Source of the DNA: Bugulina stolonifera
Lineage: Eukaryota; Bryozoa; Gymnolaemata; Cheilostomatida; Bugulidae
Direction of reading: 5' to 3'
Assembly: GCA_935421135.1 (NCBI GenBank)
Contig: OW285195.1
Span: 16,010,158 to 16,074,157 of the forward strand
Length of the DNA stretch: 64,000 nt
The notes beneath the pieces were generated by a model, which was not told the origin of the DNA, did no database searches, and was given only the letters and a program-made list of their open reading frames with translations. Positions 42,953 through 55,700 of the stretch are shown here, in pieces (position 1 is the stretch's first letter; each line of letters starts with the position of its first letter). A program made the translations under genes and the position numbers.

Positions 42953-45680
42953 ATGTCTCTCCCAGAAGGTGGTAAGTAAAGAAGCTAGAACTCAATGATA
43001 ATTGGCTGTAGGAATAAATCATTTAGTGGTTGGAAACTTTAGAAGGTGTTTTAGACAGTACTAAACAGGCTGATGTTTGTACTGTCATCTTGTATAAAGG
43101 ATTTTTTCTTTAAATAAAATTACAAAATTCATTTTTTATTGCCGACAATAATATCAAAAGTAATATTTACCATGAAGACATTATTATGCTTAGCTTGTTG
43201 AGATGAAATAATATTGAGTAAAATTAGATCAGAAAATCTGCGTCAAGCACATAAGTATGGTTTATGTTACAGTACCTGTGAGTACCTGTGATATTATTAT
43301 ATCTATCTATATCACTGTGTCTATATAAGGTAAGGATGCAATAAACAAGTCATCATTTCTAACAACCCTGTTTGATATCTCACTTAGTTTATTTATTAAA
43401 TCAAGTGTCCAGCAAACAGTAAAGCTAAGAATACAAGACTTAGCAGTCTCTCAATATGTAATATAGACTGTACTATATATACCATGTAGTAACATTGTGT
43501 AATATAGACTGTTAGTGTACTATATAATGTAGTAATATCGCATAATATAGACTGTACTATACCATGTAGTAATATCGTATAGCATAGACTGTACTATATC
43601 ATGTAGTAATATCGTATAACATAGACTGTACTACATCATGTAGTAATATCGTATAACATAGACTGTACTATATCATGTAGTAACATCGTATAATGTCGAC
43701 TGTACTATATCATGTATAGTAGTAAATCGTATAACATTAGATTGTACTATATTACTACACGATGTAGTACAGTCTATATTAAATATCGACTGCACTATGC
43801 TATGTAGTATAATTGTATGATGTAGACTGTACTATAACAATATTATCACAATATATTAATAATATTCTAGTTATACAGAATCTGATAGCAAAAAGTATCG
43901 AAGCCAAGAGGAACACATATTCTCCGTACAGCAACTTCCCGGTTGGTGCTGCTCTACTCTGTGATGATGGAAAAACAGTTTTCTGCGGTGAGACCGTTTG
44001 TTACATGTATATTTACTAAACTATAGTTTGTACCCACACCCAGTCACACTTCTGTAGTAATATACTAATATATAGGCTATAGTCTGAAATTACCAGGTAA
44101 CATTGAATTTGTCATGAGTTCAGCTTTCATTGTCTGACTATGTTGTAAAAGTGTTTAGTTACAATTATACATTAATTCTTAATAATTCCTATAATAAATA
44201 ACATAACTGTGCAGTGTGTGCAGCACCTGTAGTGTGTGTAGTGTGTGCAGTGTGTGCAGCGTGTGCAGTGTGTGCAGCGTGTGCAGTGTGTGCAGTGTGT
44301 GCAGTGTGTGCAGTGTGTGCAGCGTGTGCAGCGTGTGCAGCGTGTGTAACCTGTGTAGCGTGTGTGGCGCATGAAGCGTGTGCAGCGTGCGTAGCGTGTG
44401 TAACCTGTGTAGCGTGTGTGGCGCATGAAGCGTGTGCAGCGTGCGCAGCGTGTGTAACCTGTGTAGCGTGCGTAGCGGGTGTAGCGTGCGTAGCGGGTGT
44501 AGCGTGCGTAGCGGGTGTAGCGTGCGTAGCGGGTGTAGCGTGCGTAGCGGGTGTAGCGTGCGTAGCGGGTGTAGCGTGCGTAGCGGGTGTAGCGTGCGTA
44601 GCGGGTGTAGCATGTATGCATATTCACAGTAAGAGTGGTGTGACCATATCACGAGCACTTCATGTATATTTATCAGTAAAAATAAATAGAGAAGATTTAG
44701 GGTATTAATTTAAGCCACTTGAGTTCTTCTGGTGAAGCAGAGTGACGTAACTCAATAGATTAATGCTAGCCATGACTCTTACTACATAATAAGTCATATA
44801 TGTATGATTATACAGTATGTATTTATGGAACATTATACAGGATGTAACATGGAAAATGTATCGTATGGACTCACTATTTGTGCTGAGAGAAGTGCATACT
44901 CGCAGGCTATAGCAGCTGGGCACAGAAAATTTCAGGCTATAGCTATATCAAGGTACAAAACCCTCTTATTATTCTATTTGTGAATATAATTTTATGTGCT
45001 GAAGGTGGAGAGACAAATTATGCTAGAGTGGTCGATGAGGAAGTGGGAGGCAGGAGTGGATAGAGCAGAAAAAACAGGGGTGTATAGAGGAATGAGGGCA
45101 ATGGTGGAAGTAAGGGCGTTACGTTGTTAATTGGCACAATAAAACAGTTTAGTATGTGTATATCACACCTCTGTAATGTGCTAAAGAACCTTGGTAGTTC
45201 AGTAGCTGCTTCTCTCATGTATGTGTTGTGTTTCACAGTGACTTGGCAGATCAGTTCATTGTACCATGTGGAATGTGCAGACAGACTATGTTAGAGGTAT
45301 GTAGGCTAAGCTATGCAGAGCACAAGTTATAATACTTGGGCATAGGTCATCTTATTTGTGAGAAGGTCAAATTACAATTTTCACTCCCAAGTACTGTCAT
45401 AATTTTGGAGTTACACGCTCTTTACTGTGATCTGAGAACATTGGATTTGCAGCCGTAATCATGTCATGCTTGACTTAAATTGCAAAGATAATGATTCACT
45501 GATCTTCACATTCAATCTGATTGCCCAGTATATAACATACAAACTATAAGTTATATCTATATGTTACAGTTCAGCCAAGAGTTGATTGTAATCATGACCA
45601 AGACAGACGGCTCTTATAAACTTGGCAAGCTATCTGAGTTGCTACCAGATAGTTTCTCTCCGTCAGCGCTGCCTAAATAA
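42953..45680 (+). CDS. CDA: CDA2: cytidine deaminase, tandem copy 2
   Basis: Exons: 42953-42971, 43871-43987, 44841-44952, 45239-45296, 45570-45680; 417 nt, 138 residues, phases 1, 1, 2, 0. Same reaction as CDA1. Zinc and catalytic residues are intact: C59 and E61 in the CAE motif, C93 and C96 in PCGMCRQ. It has one extra residue (CDDGKTVF rather than CDDGTVF) and a more divergent exon 2 than CDA1 and CDA3. Exons 3-5 differ from CDA1 at only about 5 of 112 (exon 3) and 8 of 111 (exon 5) positions, and the 3' flank is also shared with CDA1. Intron 1 carries a 37-bp minisatellite and intron 2 a GTGTGCAGC-type array. Confidence 0.93.
43318..43425 (+). other. Intron block conserved with CDA1 intron 1
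   Basis: Counterpart of 35,661-35,770: ctatataaggtaaggatgca, tgtttgatatct-acttagttta, agcaaacagtaa. Confidence 0.5.
43455..43830. repeat. 37-bp minisatellite in CDA2 intron 1
   Basis: About eight to nine imperfect units with the core atgtagtaatatcgtataac then atagactgtactatatc. Confidence 0.88.
44212..44613. repeat. GTGTGCAGC / GTGTAGCGTGCGTAGCGG array in CDA2 intron 2
   Basis: First part: 9-bp units (gtgtgcagc, gtgtgcagt). Middle: two copies of a longer block with ggcgcatgaagc. End: eight 18-bp units gtgtagcgtgcgtagcgg. It is GC-rich for this window. Long open frames on both strands are artefacts. Confidence 0.93.
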
Positions 45681-47034
45681 TTACCATGAGATGTGATCTA
45701 GAGACGGGAGTGCAGTGTCTCTTAGCATGAGAATATTGTCTGATTCAACTTCCTGTTTATCCAGCAGTACTCACATTATATTATACTTTTATTTACGTTT
45801 TATTTATATAAATAACTATAACAATATTAATACAGTAATAAATTATATTTTAAATATACTTGTATACTTGTATTTTATGTTACTAAATAGATATAAGGTC
45901 ATTGGGTATCATATTACAATACTTTCAACTGAGCAGGCTAAGTTACGAACATCACCTGATAGATGCAACTTTGTAAATTAATGGCACGCCAAAAATATAA
46001 TTAACATTTAAATAATATTATTGTAACTGAATAATTTAATTACTTTGCTATAACATGCTAATACATGTGTAATGGGAAATAGTAAACAATTACTGGTCGC
46101 TAGTAATTAGTCATTGGCAACTGTGGAACAAGTAGTTGATGATAAGGGGAGCATAACTCCTAAAGTAAAAGAACGAGTAGAGAGAGGATAACTCCTAAAG
46201 TAAGAGAGCGCGTAGAGAGAGCATAACTCCTAAAGTAAAAGAACGAGTAGAGAGAGGATAACTCCTAAAGTAAGAGAGCGAGTAGAGAGAGCATAACTCC
46301 TAAAGTAAGAGAACAAGTAGAGAGAAGATAACTCCTAAAGCAAGAGAACGAGTAGAGAGAGCATAACTCCTTAGACACATGTTACTAACTACTTGTTTGC
46401 TTATACTTATACATAACCAAGTCTGTGACATTCTTTCTATCTTATCTTTTAGCTAAATAGTTCATGGCTAGGAGTTATGTTACCACAGAAGGCATAGAAC
46501 ATTAGTTTACTCCAATTTAAAGACAAGACAACTCCGAATTGTTGTCAACAAACTGTAAAATAACTACATAATATAATATAGTATACTACTAGGAGTTGTT
46601 TGCTCCATATCAAAGGCTAGACAACTACCGAATCGCAATGTTTTGTGGTGGTATATAGCTACAGTTATGTAGATTGACTTGTTGAGTGCTACATGTTGCA
46701 GTTACGTAGAGGGCATTATATCAACAGACCAGGTGTGTGTGTATTACTACTCCTTAGCCTATTATTATTAAGTTCATTTACAGTTGAATTGAGTGCAAGT
46801 GACAATTAAGTCAATTATTCTTGTCAATATTGGTTAGATACCTCTAGTCCAATGACATTTGAGTATTATTACATATATGTATCTACTGCAGTTTGACTAC
46901 TATGGTTAGCTAAGCAAGCTAACAGCTACTAGAACATAATACTTGTATATTCACTGGTCACTAGTTATATCTACAACCTGCATCACTCCACTGGTGAGAG
47001 CAATCAGAACTTATGAACAGATTAGCCTGTGATC
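45681..47034. other. CDA2 3' flank and CDA3 upstream region
   Basis: Shared CDA 3'UTR sequence to about 45,790, then AT-rich DNA. A 35-bp repeat lies at 46,141-46,372. No other gene seen. Confidence 0.5.
46141..46372. repeat. 34-36-bp minisatellite with gataactcc core
   Basis: Six to seven units of agagagaggataactcctaa followed by agtaagagagcgagt, with gcataactcc variants. Confidence 0.9.
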
Positions 47035-49882
47035 ATGGCTTTAACTGAAGAAGGTAAGTAGAAACATCAGAGAGTTAACAGTTGTTAGGTACTGAGGCTA
47101 GTTACTGGTCCCACACTACTATTGGCATCTTATCAGTGGCAGCACTCCCTTACTTGAGCCCTAAGTTCACATACAATGGTGAGGATCACAATGATGTAGA
47201 AATGCAGTACGTAGAGGTGCTAGTACGTAAAGGTGCTAGTACGTAAAGGTGCTAGTACATAGAGGTGCTAGTACGTAGAGGTGCTAGTACGTAAAGGTGC
47301 TAGTACGTAGAGGTGCTAGTACGTAAAGCTGCTAGTACATAGAGCTGCTAGTACGTAGAGGTGCTAGTACGTAAAGGTGCTAGTACGTAGAGGTGCTAGT
47401 ACGTAGAGGTGCTAGTACGTAAAGCTGCTAGTACGTAAAGGTGTTAGTACGTAGAGGTGCTAGTACGTAAAGCTGCTAGTACATAGAGCTGCTAGTACGT
47501 AGAGGTGCTAGTACGTAAAGGTGCTAGTACGTAGAGGTGCTAGTACGTAAAGGTGCTAGTACGTAAAGGTGCTAGTACGTAGAGGTGCTAGTACGTAAAG
47601 CTGCTAGTACGTAGAGGTGCTAGTACGTAAAGGTGCTAGTACGTAAAGGTGCTAGTACGTAGAGGTGCTAGTACGTAGAGGTGCTAGTACGTAAAGGTGC
47701 TAGTACGTAGAGGTGCTAGTACGTAAAGGTGCTAGTACGTAAAGGTGCTAGTACGTAGAGGTGCTAGTACGTAAAGCTGCTAGTACATAGAGCTGCTAGT
47801 ACGTAGAGGTGCTAGTACGTAAAGGTGCTAGTACGTAGAGGTGCTAGTACGTAGAGGTGCTAGTACGTAAAGCTGCTAGTACGTAAAGGTGCTAGTACGT
47901 AGAGGTGCTAGTACGTAAAGCTGCTAGTACATAGAGCTGCTAGTACGTAGAGGTGCTAGTACGTAAAGGTGCTAGTACGTAGAGGTGCTAGTACGTAAAG
48001 CTGCTAGTACGTAAAGGTGCTACTGCGTAGAGGTGCTAGTACATAGAGGTGCTAGTACGTAGAGGTGCTAGTACGTAGAGGTGCTAGTACGTAGAGGTGC
48101 TAGTACGTAGAGGTTCTAGTACGTAGAAGTGCTAGAAAAAGGCAGGTAAGTTCAATATACGTATTCATGCCTATTTTTCAGATGTACAGAACCTGATAGA
48201 GAAAAGTTTTGAGGTGAAGAAGAATTCATATTCTCCATACAGTAACTTCCCGGTTGGTGCGGCCCTACTCTGTGATGACGGGACAGTCTTCTCTGGTTAG
48301 AATCATATTGTCCCTATTATGGTGTAAATGCTAAGAGCTGCAATGTTCCACCATTTCCAAACAGGACCATGTTATATCCAAAGTTTGATTGAAGCTGTCC
48401 ACCACCTAATGTTTGGTGTCGGACCGATAATTATCTTGTTCTAGTTGCTACGAACTACAGGTGCTAGGGTACGCCTATAATTTACGTTGTTGTTGGTATT
48501 TGAGGTAAGGGCAGAAAATTTGTAAAATAAAGAGAAGATAACTCTATTTTAGTAAGAATTCGCTACATTGCAACATGTATGATGATACTTGTTACGTATA
48601 TAGTGCAAAGAAATGCCTCACAGGTGTCTTAGAAAATTTGGATTATAGTTGTTTGCAGATATTGCTATTTGTAGAATTGTTGAGAGGTTTGAGTTACCTG
48701 ATTTATAGCCGCCTACCCCTGTCATAATACTTGGGTGAATTTTAAAATATTTTGCGATTAGTCTAATAGCTGAGGCATTTCACAGGATGCAATATGGAGA
48801 ACGTAACCTACAGCCCCTCTATCTGTGCAGAAAGAAGCGCGTACTCACAGGCTATAGCTGCAGGGAAAAGGAGTTTTAAGGCTATAGCCATATCAAGGTA
48901 CAGTTTAGTACAATTGATACCCACCAATCGTCAAAATTGCAATAAAATTAATTAAATTAATTTGAGTTGAGTTAAATAATTTTAATGAAACGTTTACATG
49001 CCATTTTGTAAGAATTGAAATATAAAAATACAAGTTAGAAATTGGAACTTTTGCTTTTCCTATTTTACTATGTAAGATACATGTCTATGTAAGATACATG
49101 TCTATGTAAGATACATGTCTATGTAAGATACATGTCTATGTAAGATACATGTCTATGTAAGATACATGTCTATGTAAGATACATGTCTATGTAAGATACA
49201 TGTCTATGTAAGATACATGTCTATGTTGCTTGTAGCAACCTAGAAGATCGTTTCATAGTACCGTGTGGCGTGTGCAGACAGACTATGATGGAGGTATGTA
49301 GACGTGAAGGTCAAGTACTTTCATATTGCGTTGATTTTTGAGGTCTATACTAACTGTTTATTCTATTTCTAGGTAAATGGTAAAATTTCACTGAGATATT
49401 CAAGGTGAATGAGCGGGCCAACATATAAATCATGTACGTGTAGTCATTGGCGTGCTGTGTTAACCTTGGGGTGTGTCAAACTTGGTTTACATGGGGAGTT
49501 CATTCTTATTCCTATACTAGTAGTAACATCTATGATACCACATGTAGATACTAGATGCATACTTGTATAACTAAGTTAAGAGTCAGTCTATTGTCTTGTC
49601 CCTCAAAACACTCTCAAGTGTGGTTGGCAATTCAAATAATTCTAAAATACACGTAGCAGAGTAACGAGTAGAACAAGTAGTAGAGTACAATGTGAGTATT
49701 ATTAGGCAATATGGCATCTAACTGCAGTGACATAATATGACAATACGTTCACCTTTATATATATTCTACAGTTTAATGAAGAGCTGGATGTGATCATGAC
49801 CAAGAGAGATGCTACATATAAACTTAGCAAGCTGTCGCAGTTATTACCAGAGAGTTTTACACCTTCACAACTCCCTAGATAG
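47035..49882 (+). CDS. CDA: CDA3: cytidine deaminase, tandem copy 3
   Basis: Exons: 47035-47053, 48182-48295, 48786-48897, 49236-49293, 49772-49882; 414 nt, 137 residues, phases 1, 1, 2, 0. Same enzyme as CDA1 and CDA2, with C58 and E60 of the CAE motif and PCGVCRQ (C92, C95). Exon 2 is nearly identical to CDA1, but exons 3-5 are clearly more divergent (NVTYSPSIC, GKRSFKA, FNEELDV), so it is the older lineage over most of its length. Intron 1 carries a 16-bp minisatellite and intron 3 a 17-bp one. The intron 2 donor is gttaga, a weaker site than in the other copies. Confidence 0.92.
47203..48133. repeat. 16-bp minisatellite in CDA3 intron 1, about 58 copies
   Basis: Unit gtacgtagaggtgcta with two two-state positions (gtaaag/gtagag and ggtgct/gctgct) plus rare gtacat. 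Multi-unit patterns recur, for example around the gtacatagagctgct units. Ends 48 bp before exon 2. Confidence 0.95.
49073..49225. repeat. 17-bp minisatellite in CDA3 intron 3, 9 copies
   Basis: Perfect units tgtaagatacatgtcta, ending 10 bp before the exon 4 acceptor. Confidence 0.95.
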
Positions 49883-52355
49883 TCTATTTACATATACAAA
49901 GTGAACACCGACAGTTAAAGGCTATTGACGAGAATGGTATAGAGTTTTCTTCCCCTGAATTGCAAACTGTTTATATTTTACCTCTTACTGTTAGTAGTTG
50001 TATATTTGGTGACCAAGAACTCCTTCATCATTCCAGAATAAAACTAGTCACACTGTAGCTTAGTACTAGACGTACATGTACTGTTCGTGTACATGTATAT
50101 GCCAATCGACTATATGTAACCCTTTTATTATAATTATGGTATATTCATACTATTATGTCTTAAATGTAGTGTATGTTGTTGATGAACATGTTGCTTGTCT
50201 TTGTAAAATGGCGGGGTCGGTCAAAATAATTTTGACACTTTTAACATCTATGATGTGACTATCTAAACATGCAGTATTTCTAGCCTACTATGTTCCCTAG
50301 TGAGCTTAGGAATTAAATATATGCAAATGTGACAAGGAATGCGGTAAAATGTCATTAAAATATTTCAAGTACTTGACGTGATGTGAAGTGACACTACTAT
50401 TTATATAAGAGTCTGTTTAATTGGTCTCAGCAATGCACGCACTCAGTCAACTTCTGTTGTAGGGTGGTCATTCTATGGGTACTGTTGTAGGGTGGTCATT
50501 CTATGAGTACAGGTTTAATTAAATTAGAATAAGGATGTCGGATCAACAAAGTTAAATCAATCAATTCTTAAATTGCAAAAACTTAATTGAATGTTTAGAA
50601 ATATATGCTTAAAAATTTATTGTTTGTTTTCTTCCTGTAATATCCTTTATGACATGTATTACATTGCAAGCAACGTTTCATAGTCAACAGGTGTATTCTA
50701 TCGTCACTGTGAAAAACATCTATTTGGAGAGCAAACTACACTGCTGACCATTACTTATTTGTTGTTTTATCACGCGAATAATATGATGTTCATGACTTAA
50801 CATTGCCAAGCAGAGGCTAGCTGAAAACTGAGGCAAAAGGAGATAAATCCAAGTTGAGAGGAGACAACTCTGAGTCAGTGGATCACAGTGGAAAAAACTT
50901 TTGTCAGTGAATAATTATAACTTTATCCTCATAAAATAGTATAATACATCTATCTATACAAATAATACATCCACCAATACAAGTAATACATTCTTACTTA
51001 TGCCGTACAGTTTACATAATAACTTACATTATCCACTCAGCGGTTTCTTCTATTTAGAGATCCATGAGAGGAAGTATTTCCTATTCATATCTGCAAAAGA
51101 AGACACTGTGGTAACAATCACTCCATAGACATCATAGTGATTTCCAGTGTGAAGTTGTGCTCTCCTTTCTTTTAAGGACAGAGAGAGGGAGCATAACTTC
51201 AATACATTGTTACTGCCAGAGAGAGCACAACTTCCAGATGTTGTACCCTGTAATGGATAGGTCTGGAACAACTACATGTTGTACATTGCATATTTTATAT
51301 TGTCTGACTAAATCTCTATAAATTTCACAATAATACATCAAATACTGTAGTCAGCTTATTGTTTGATGTCTTTTACTTGTATATCTCTATGGTACTGTAC
51401 ATCAATGAACTATATATATATAATATATATAGTAAAACAATAAGATGTTTCAGCTTCATTTTTTGTGGATCTACGTAAATTCATATTCTGTATCCATGAA
51501 GCAGGTACTGTATTAATCATGCAATAATTATACACATTGTACATGTACATGTACATGTACATGTACATTGTACATGTACATATTTATTTATACTACAGTG
51601 TATATACTAATATGGTTGTATAAGATAGAACAATTATTGTCCCATCTTAGTATTATACTACACATTGATGCACACACAGTCATGTACATTGTACTACTCT
51701 AGTCTATGATATAAACACATAACCATTAATACTACAAGGTAAAGTACTCACACATACAGCTGCATGAAAAATGTACAATCTTCAGATAGAACAGTAACTG
51801 CTGCAAGTCAAAGCATGTTTAAACATAAATGCTCCAACAGCTAAAGCAGATTCTCCCAGCTTTATAACATTAATCATTTCAATCTTTTGTGTGGCTTTAT
51901 AATTATATCTTCTGTATTCATAGTCTACATGTAATATTCTTTGACTCACATCAGCTATCATTTATGTATGCATGTATATGTATATGTAGCACACACGTAC
52001 AATATATATAATATGCACATGTACAATGCATAACTATGTTATAACTATATTATAACTATATTATAACTATATTAATTGATAAAATTATATAGACGTATAC
52101 AATGCTTTTTGCAACTAATAATAATTTCAATTGTTAAATTGATCCTGAAGCGACAATTGAAAACTGACAGCATATAATTTGCATTCATCAAAGTATATAT
52201 TAATTTAGCATATACATAAAGGTGAAAGTAATATAATTATATGTTTTACATAACCATGCAAGTAATAATAGTAATTAATGTCACATAATAATGAAACATA
52301 TGCAGCTATGATAATAGTTCAGTGTATTTTATAGAAGGCATGTTCACTTTTCAAA
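49883..52355. other. Intergenic DNA between CDA3 and the lectin gene
   Basis: Short repeats only: two 27-bp units (tgttgtagggtggtcattct) at 50,456-50,508, (ACATGT)n at 51,538-51,581, and ataactatatt units near 52,030. An open frame on the minus strand at 51,050-51,271 has no support. Confidence 0.5.
51538..51581. repeat. ACATGT hexamer repeat
   Basis: Tandem tacatg units; fully self-complementary and able to fold. Confidence 0.9.
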
Positions 52356-53695
52356 ATGGTTTGGAAGAAGCTAGTCTGGTTCTTCCTTCTCCTCTTCATA
52401 TCAGAAATCTTGCCATATTCTGCTGGCAACTCCAGTTGCTGTGCATTGCCATGGAAACCATTTGCTGATCACTGTTACAGAATTTATGCCCGTTCCTCAT
52501 ACAAGGAAGCAGTTAAGACATGTGACCAGGAAGGTGCTGTCTTAGCTTCCGTTAGGTCAGCAGGTATAATGGAGTTCCTACTGGAGATGCTGGCTGCTGT
52601 TTGTTGTAAGTATTGAGTAGCAATCTGTGAATTGAGAGTGTATTTGACCTAAAAATCCCATATTGTCAGGAACTACCACAAATAATTGCAAGAGAGCTGT
52701 ATATCAGTCTCTCATGAGGAATATTGATATATAAATGGTTCAATGTGTGTCACAATCAAGCATGGGCATAACTTGTAGCCAAGTGTAAGAACATACACAT
52801 TGGTTTGGTATACAATGGTACTGGACTCTATTGGATGGATGATGGTACAAAGCTGAACAATTCCTACCATCCACCAATTGATGACATGTCTCAACACCCC
52901 AATGACTGCAGTAACTGCACATGGAAGCTTCACAAAACAGAAACTATTTGGTTTCGGCTAACAAAACTGGAGGATATTCGTTTTATTTGCCAGAAGATGG
53001 AGTATTGCACCTCAACTATTGAAGGTGAGAAAACTGTATGTAGTCATAAGAACAGTTTTGTTCTTTTGTTAAAATATATTCAGACAACTTTCATAGCAGT
53101 GAGTGTTCTCTTTGTAGCTACGTAAACCCTCAGCAAGAGAGCGTTTGACTCTTGAGAAAGTGATACCTTGTGAGAAGTAGTAATACAGTACAGGTCTATC
53201 AGAATGAGTGTAGAGATTTGATTTAAAATAATAGCTATATAATATTTCACAGCAGGGTCCACTGCTTCTGATGCCACAACATCTGTACCAGTTCATCCAA
53301 CCAGCATCTACTCTCTTCCTGCCATCACATCTGTGCCACAACAACCAACCAGAGTCCATTCTCCTTTCGACGTTACCGCCGCAGTACCAGCTCCACCAAC
53401 CAGTATATACTCTCTCTTTGACTCTAATGCTCACAAAGACAACTGCCCTCTAGGAACTGGACACTACAGATTCCGGAGACAGGGATCTTGTAAAGGTCTG
53501 AATTCGTATAGAGAGATTCAGCTCAATGCAGATGGCAGATCAGGGATAGAGAAATGCGGTTACCTGTGTTCTAAACCTAAACGCTGCTATGGGTTTGGTA
53601 TATCCAGGAGCGGTGTTTGTTTTTTGTTTGATTCCAAAAAGAATGAACATTCAGTGAGAAAAGAAACTGAATGCTACATTAAGGTCTGTGCCTAG
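52356..53695 (+). CDS. Secreted C-type lectin-like plus PAN/apple-like protein
   Basis: Exons: 52356-52605 (phase 1), 52779-53024 (phase 1), 53253-53695; 939 nt, 312 residues. Residues 1-24 (MVWKKLVWFFLLLFISEILP start) form a signal peptide. Residues 28-160 fit a C-type lectin-like domain: CCALPWKPFADHCYR, a conserved Cys at 56, HIGLVYNGTGLYWMDDGTKL (the WIGL region) and the terminal RFICQK cysteine. HPND could stand where EPN/QPD binds calcium and sugar, but no WND motif is seen, so carbohydrate binding is uncertain. Residues 166-229 are a Pro/Thr/Ser linker with a repeated PTSIYSL. Residues 230-311 look PAN/apple-like (RCYGFGISRSGVCFLFDSK). The exon 3 acceptor is a cagcag pair, so one residue may be optional. 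Probably a secreted or matrix recognition protein (inferred). Confidence 0.85.
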
Positions 53696-55578
53696 GAGAA
53701 AGCTAAACATAGTTATGTAAAACGTGTTCTGACTCGCATGTGAAATATTCTGATTGTATTATATACAAATGTAATATAACATGCTGGCTTACTGAACATT
53801 GTGTATTACATAATTGCATTACGTGTTATTTTGCAAATTGCTGCAAACTGCTTTTGGCAGGTTGAGGGAATGTCTAAACAATAGGCATGTTTGTATTCCG
53901 TAACCTACTTTGTATTGTAAATCCTATGGTATGATACAGTAAGTTGTTGAGTGTCCGATAATCTCCAACAGAAAAGAAATATAGGTCAACACTATATACA
54001 AGGTCTGTTACTGTTTGTCCACGTACATAAGGGTACAGGTTTAGGTGCCTTAGGGCTGTTTACCTCAGTACTTTATTTTATCATTTATTACCCTATAATA
54101 CAATCATGTATCTATGTTTTCAATCTGAGAATGACTCTATAATATTAACTGGAAACAAATGATGCTCCTACTAACATGTACGCTAGAAGTATGCTTTTAG
54201 CTTTTTAAATAACATTTGAGTTGTCTCCTTTTAAAAACAAACTGTTGAATAATTCCACATGTAAATGCTCTTCTCACTGTGATCAATAAGAATATACATA
54301 CAAATGTATATGGGAGTTATCTAACCTTAGACAAGGAAACACAACTCACAAGGGAACACTAGTATTGAGATCATGTAGAAGTGGTTGCAAGCGGCTATCT
54401 CCAGTGGTGATGATTTAGATAATGCATTGTAGGCTACAATGCATAGTGTACCTCATTCAGGTAAGGTGGGATTAGAAAAGTCACCTCTCCCCCCCCCCCC
54501 CCCTCAACAACAACAAGCAGCAGGTTGCATACTAGCTGATACCCATAATAGCTGAGTGAGACCAGAGTATTCAACATAGCCTTATATCCAAAGATGTTAT
54601 TTCATAAAATGACCCAAATTTATTTTCAGTTTTTATATAATATGAATCCTTAATTACCATGTAAGAATATGGGGAGCGTGTATGTACTACTATTTACCCC
54701 TCCGTGGGAGGTAACACAGCGTAGGTGGTGTTAGTCTCAGCTCACACTAGTTTACACTAACTACAGTACGACAGTCCAGCACTAACATACTCTGTACGAG
54801 CTATCAATTCTCAATTAGTGAGCATATGTACTACAGTATGTAGCTAGGATATTCTTGACTAGACAATATAAAATAAGTTGTTAATTCAGGTAATTATGTT
54901 TTGTTAAGTTCATTAGTAAACTTTCATTGATAACCTGTTGAGAGATTGATTGTTGACGATAGAGTCCAGTTGCATTTCCTGAACAACAAAATATTGTTTA
55001 GACTATTATGGATTTGTGTTTTAGTTTAATTCTCCATGTTGTTTGACATATACACCATTGTTTACTCTCTTCTGTATACTCTATATACATGACTGTGTAA
55101 CATATTCAATCTAACAGCAATGTAGTTGCTGTTAGATAACCTTTTGAACAGTTGTGCCTTTTCTAACTGCATTAATGAAGGCAGAATTGAATATACATGT
55201 ACATGTACATGTATATACACTACACTTCCCCATGTGCTATCCTACAAATTACAATATACATGTATTTTAAAGGTTGCAAATAACAACTAATCATTGTATT
55301 AATGATATTTTTTGTTATTCTTATCCAATGACCTTCACCTTTAGATAGACTGCAAACATGTAAATTCATTGAGTACTTCTAACTGATCTGTGGAGAGTTG
55401 TCTGCACTCTGATATCATCGCATTGGCTCTAGCTAAACAATATCAATTCCCATGCATTGTTTATTGAGGCCTTGCTTTCTGGATAGAGCTAAGGCTTGTA
55501 CATATCTATGCAGAGTGTCTAAACCTGCCGTACCATACATTAAATATATAAGCTGGCATGCAAGGCTACTGTTAGGTG
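53696..55578. other. Intergenic DNA between lectin and CAP genes
   Basis: AT-rich; a 15-nt poly-C run near 54,490 and TACATGTA clusters near 55,195. No gene supported. Confidence 0.5.
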
Positions 55579-55586
55579 TATATAAG
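55579..55586 (+). promoter_or_regulatory. TATA box of the CAP gene
   Basis: tgtatataagcag lies about 115 bp upstream of the first coding exon, implying transcription start near 55,610. Confidence 0.5.
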
Positions 55587-55700
55587 CAGTGTAAACCACT
55601 TGAAACCTATTAGTGTATAACAGACTACTGGCTTACTCAAACTTAGTCTACCATAAAGTCAGCATCTTCCAGCCATTTAGATTCTTATCTATACTTTGCC

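Noticed and set aside
44172..44708. Cys/Ala/Val and Arg/Tyr open frames on both strands
   Set aside because: Produced by the 9- and 18-bp GTGTGCAGC array in CDA2 intron 2; CDA2 exons splice across it.
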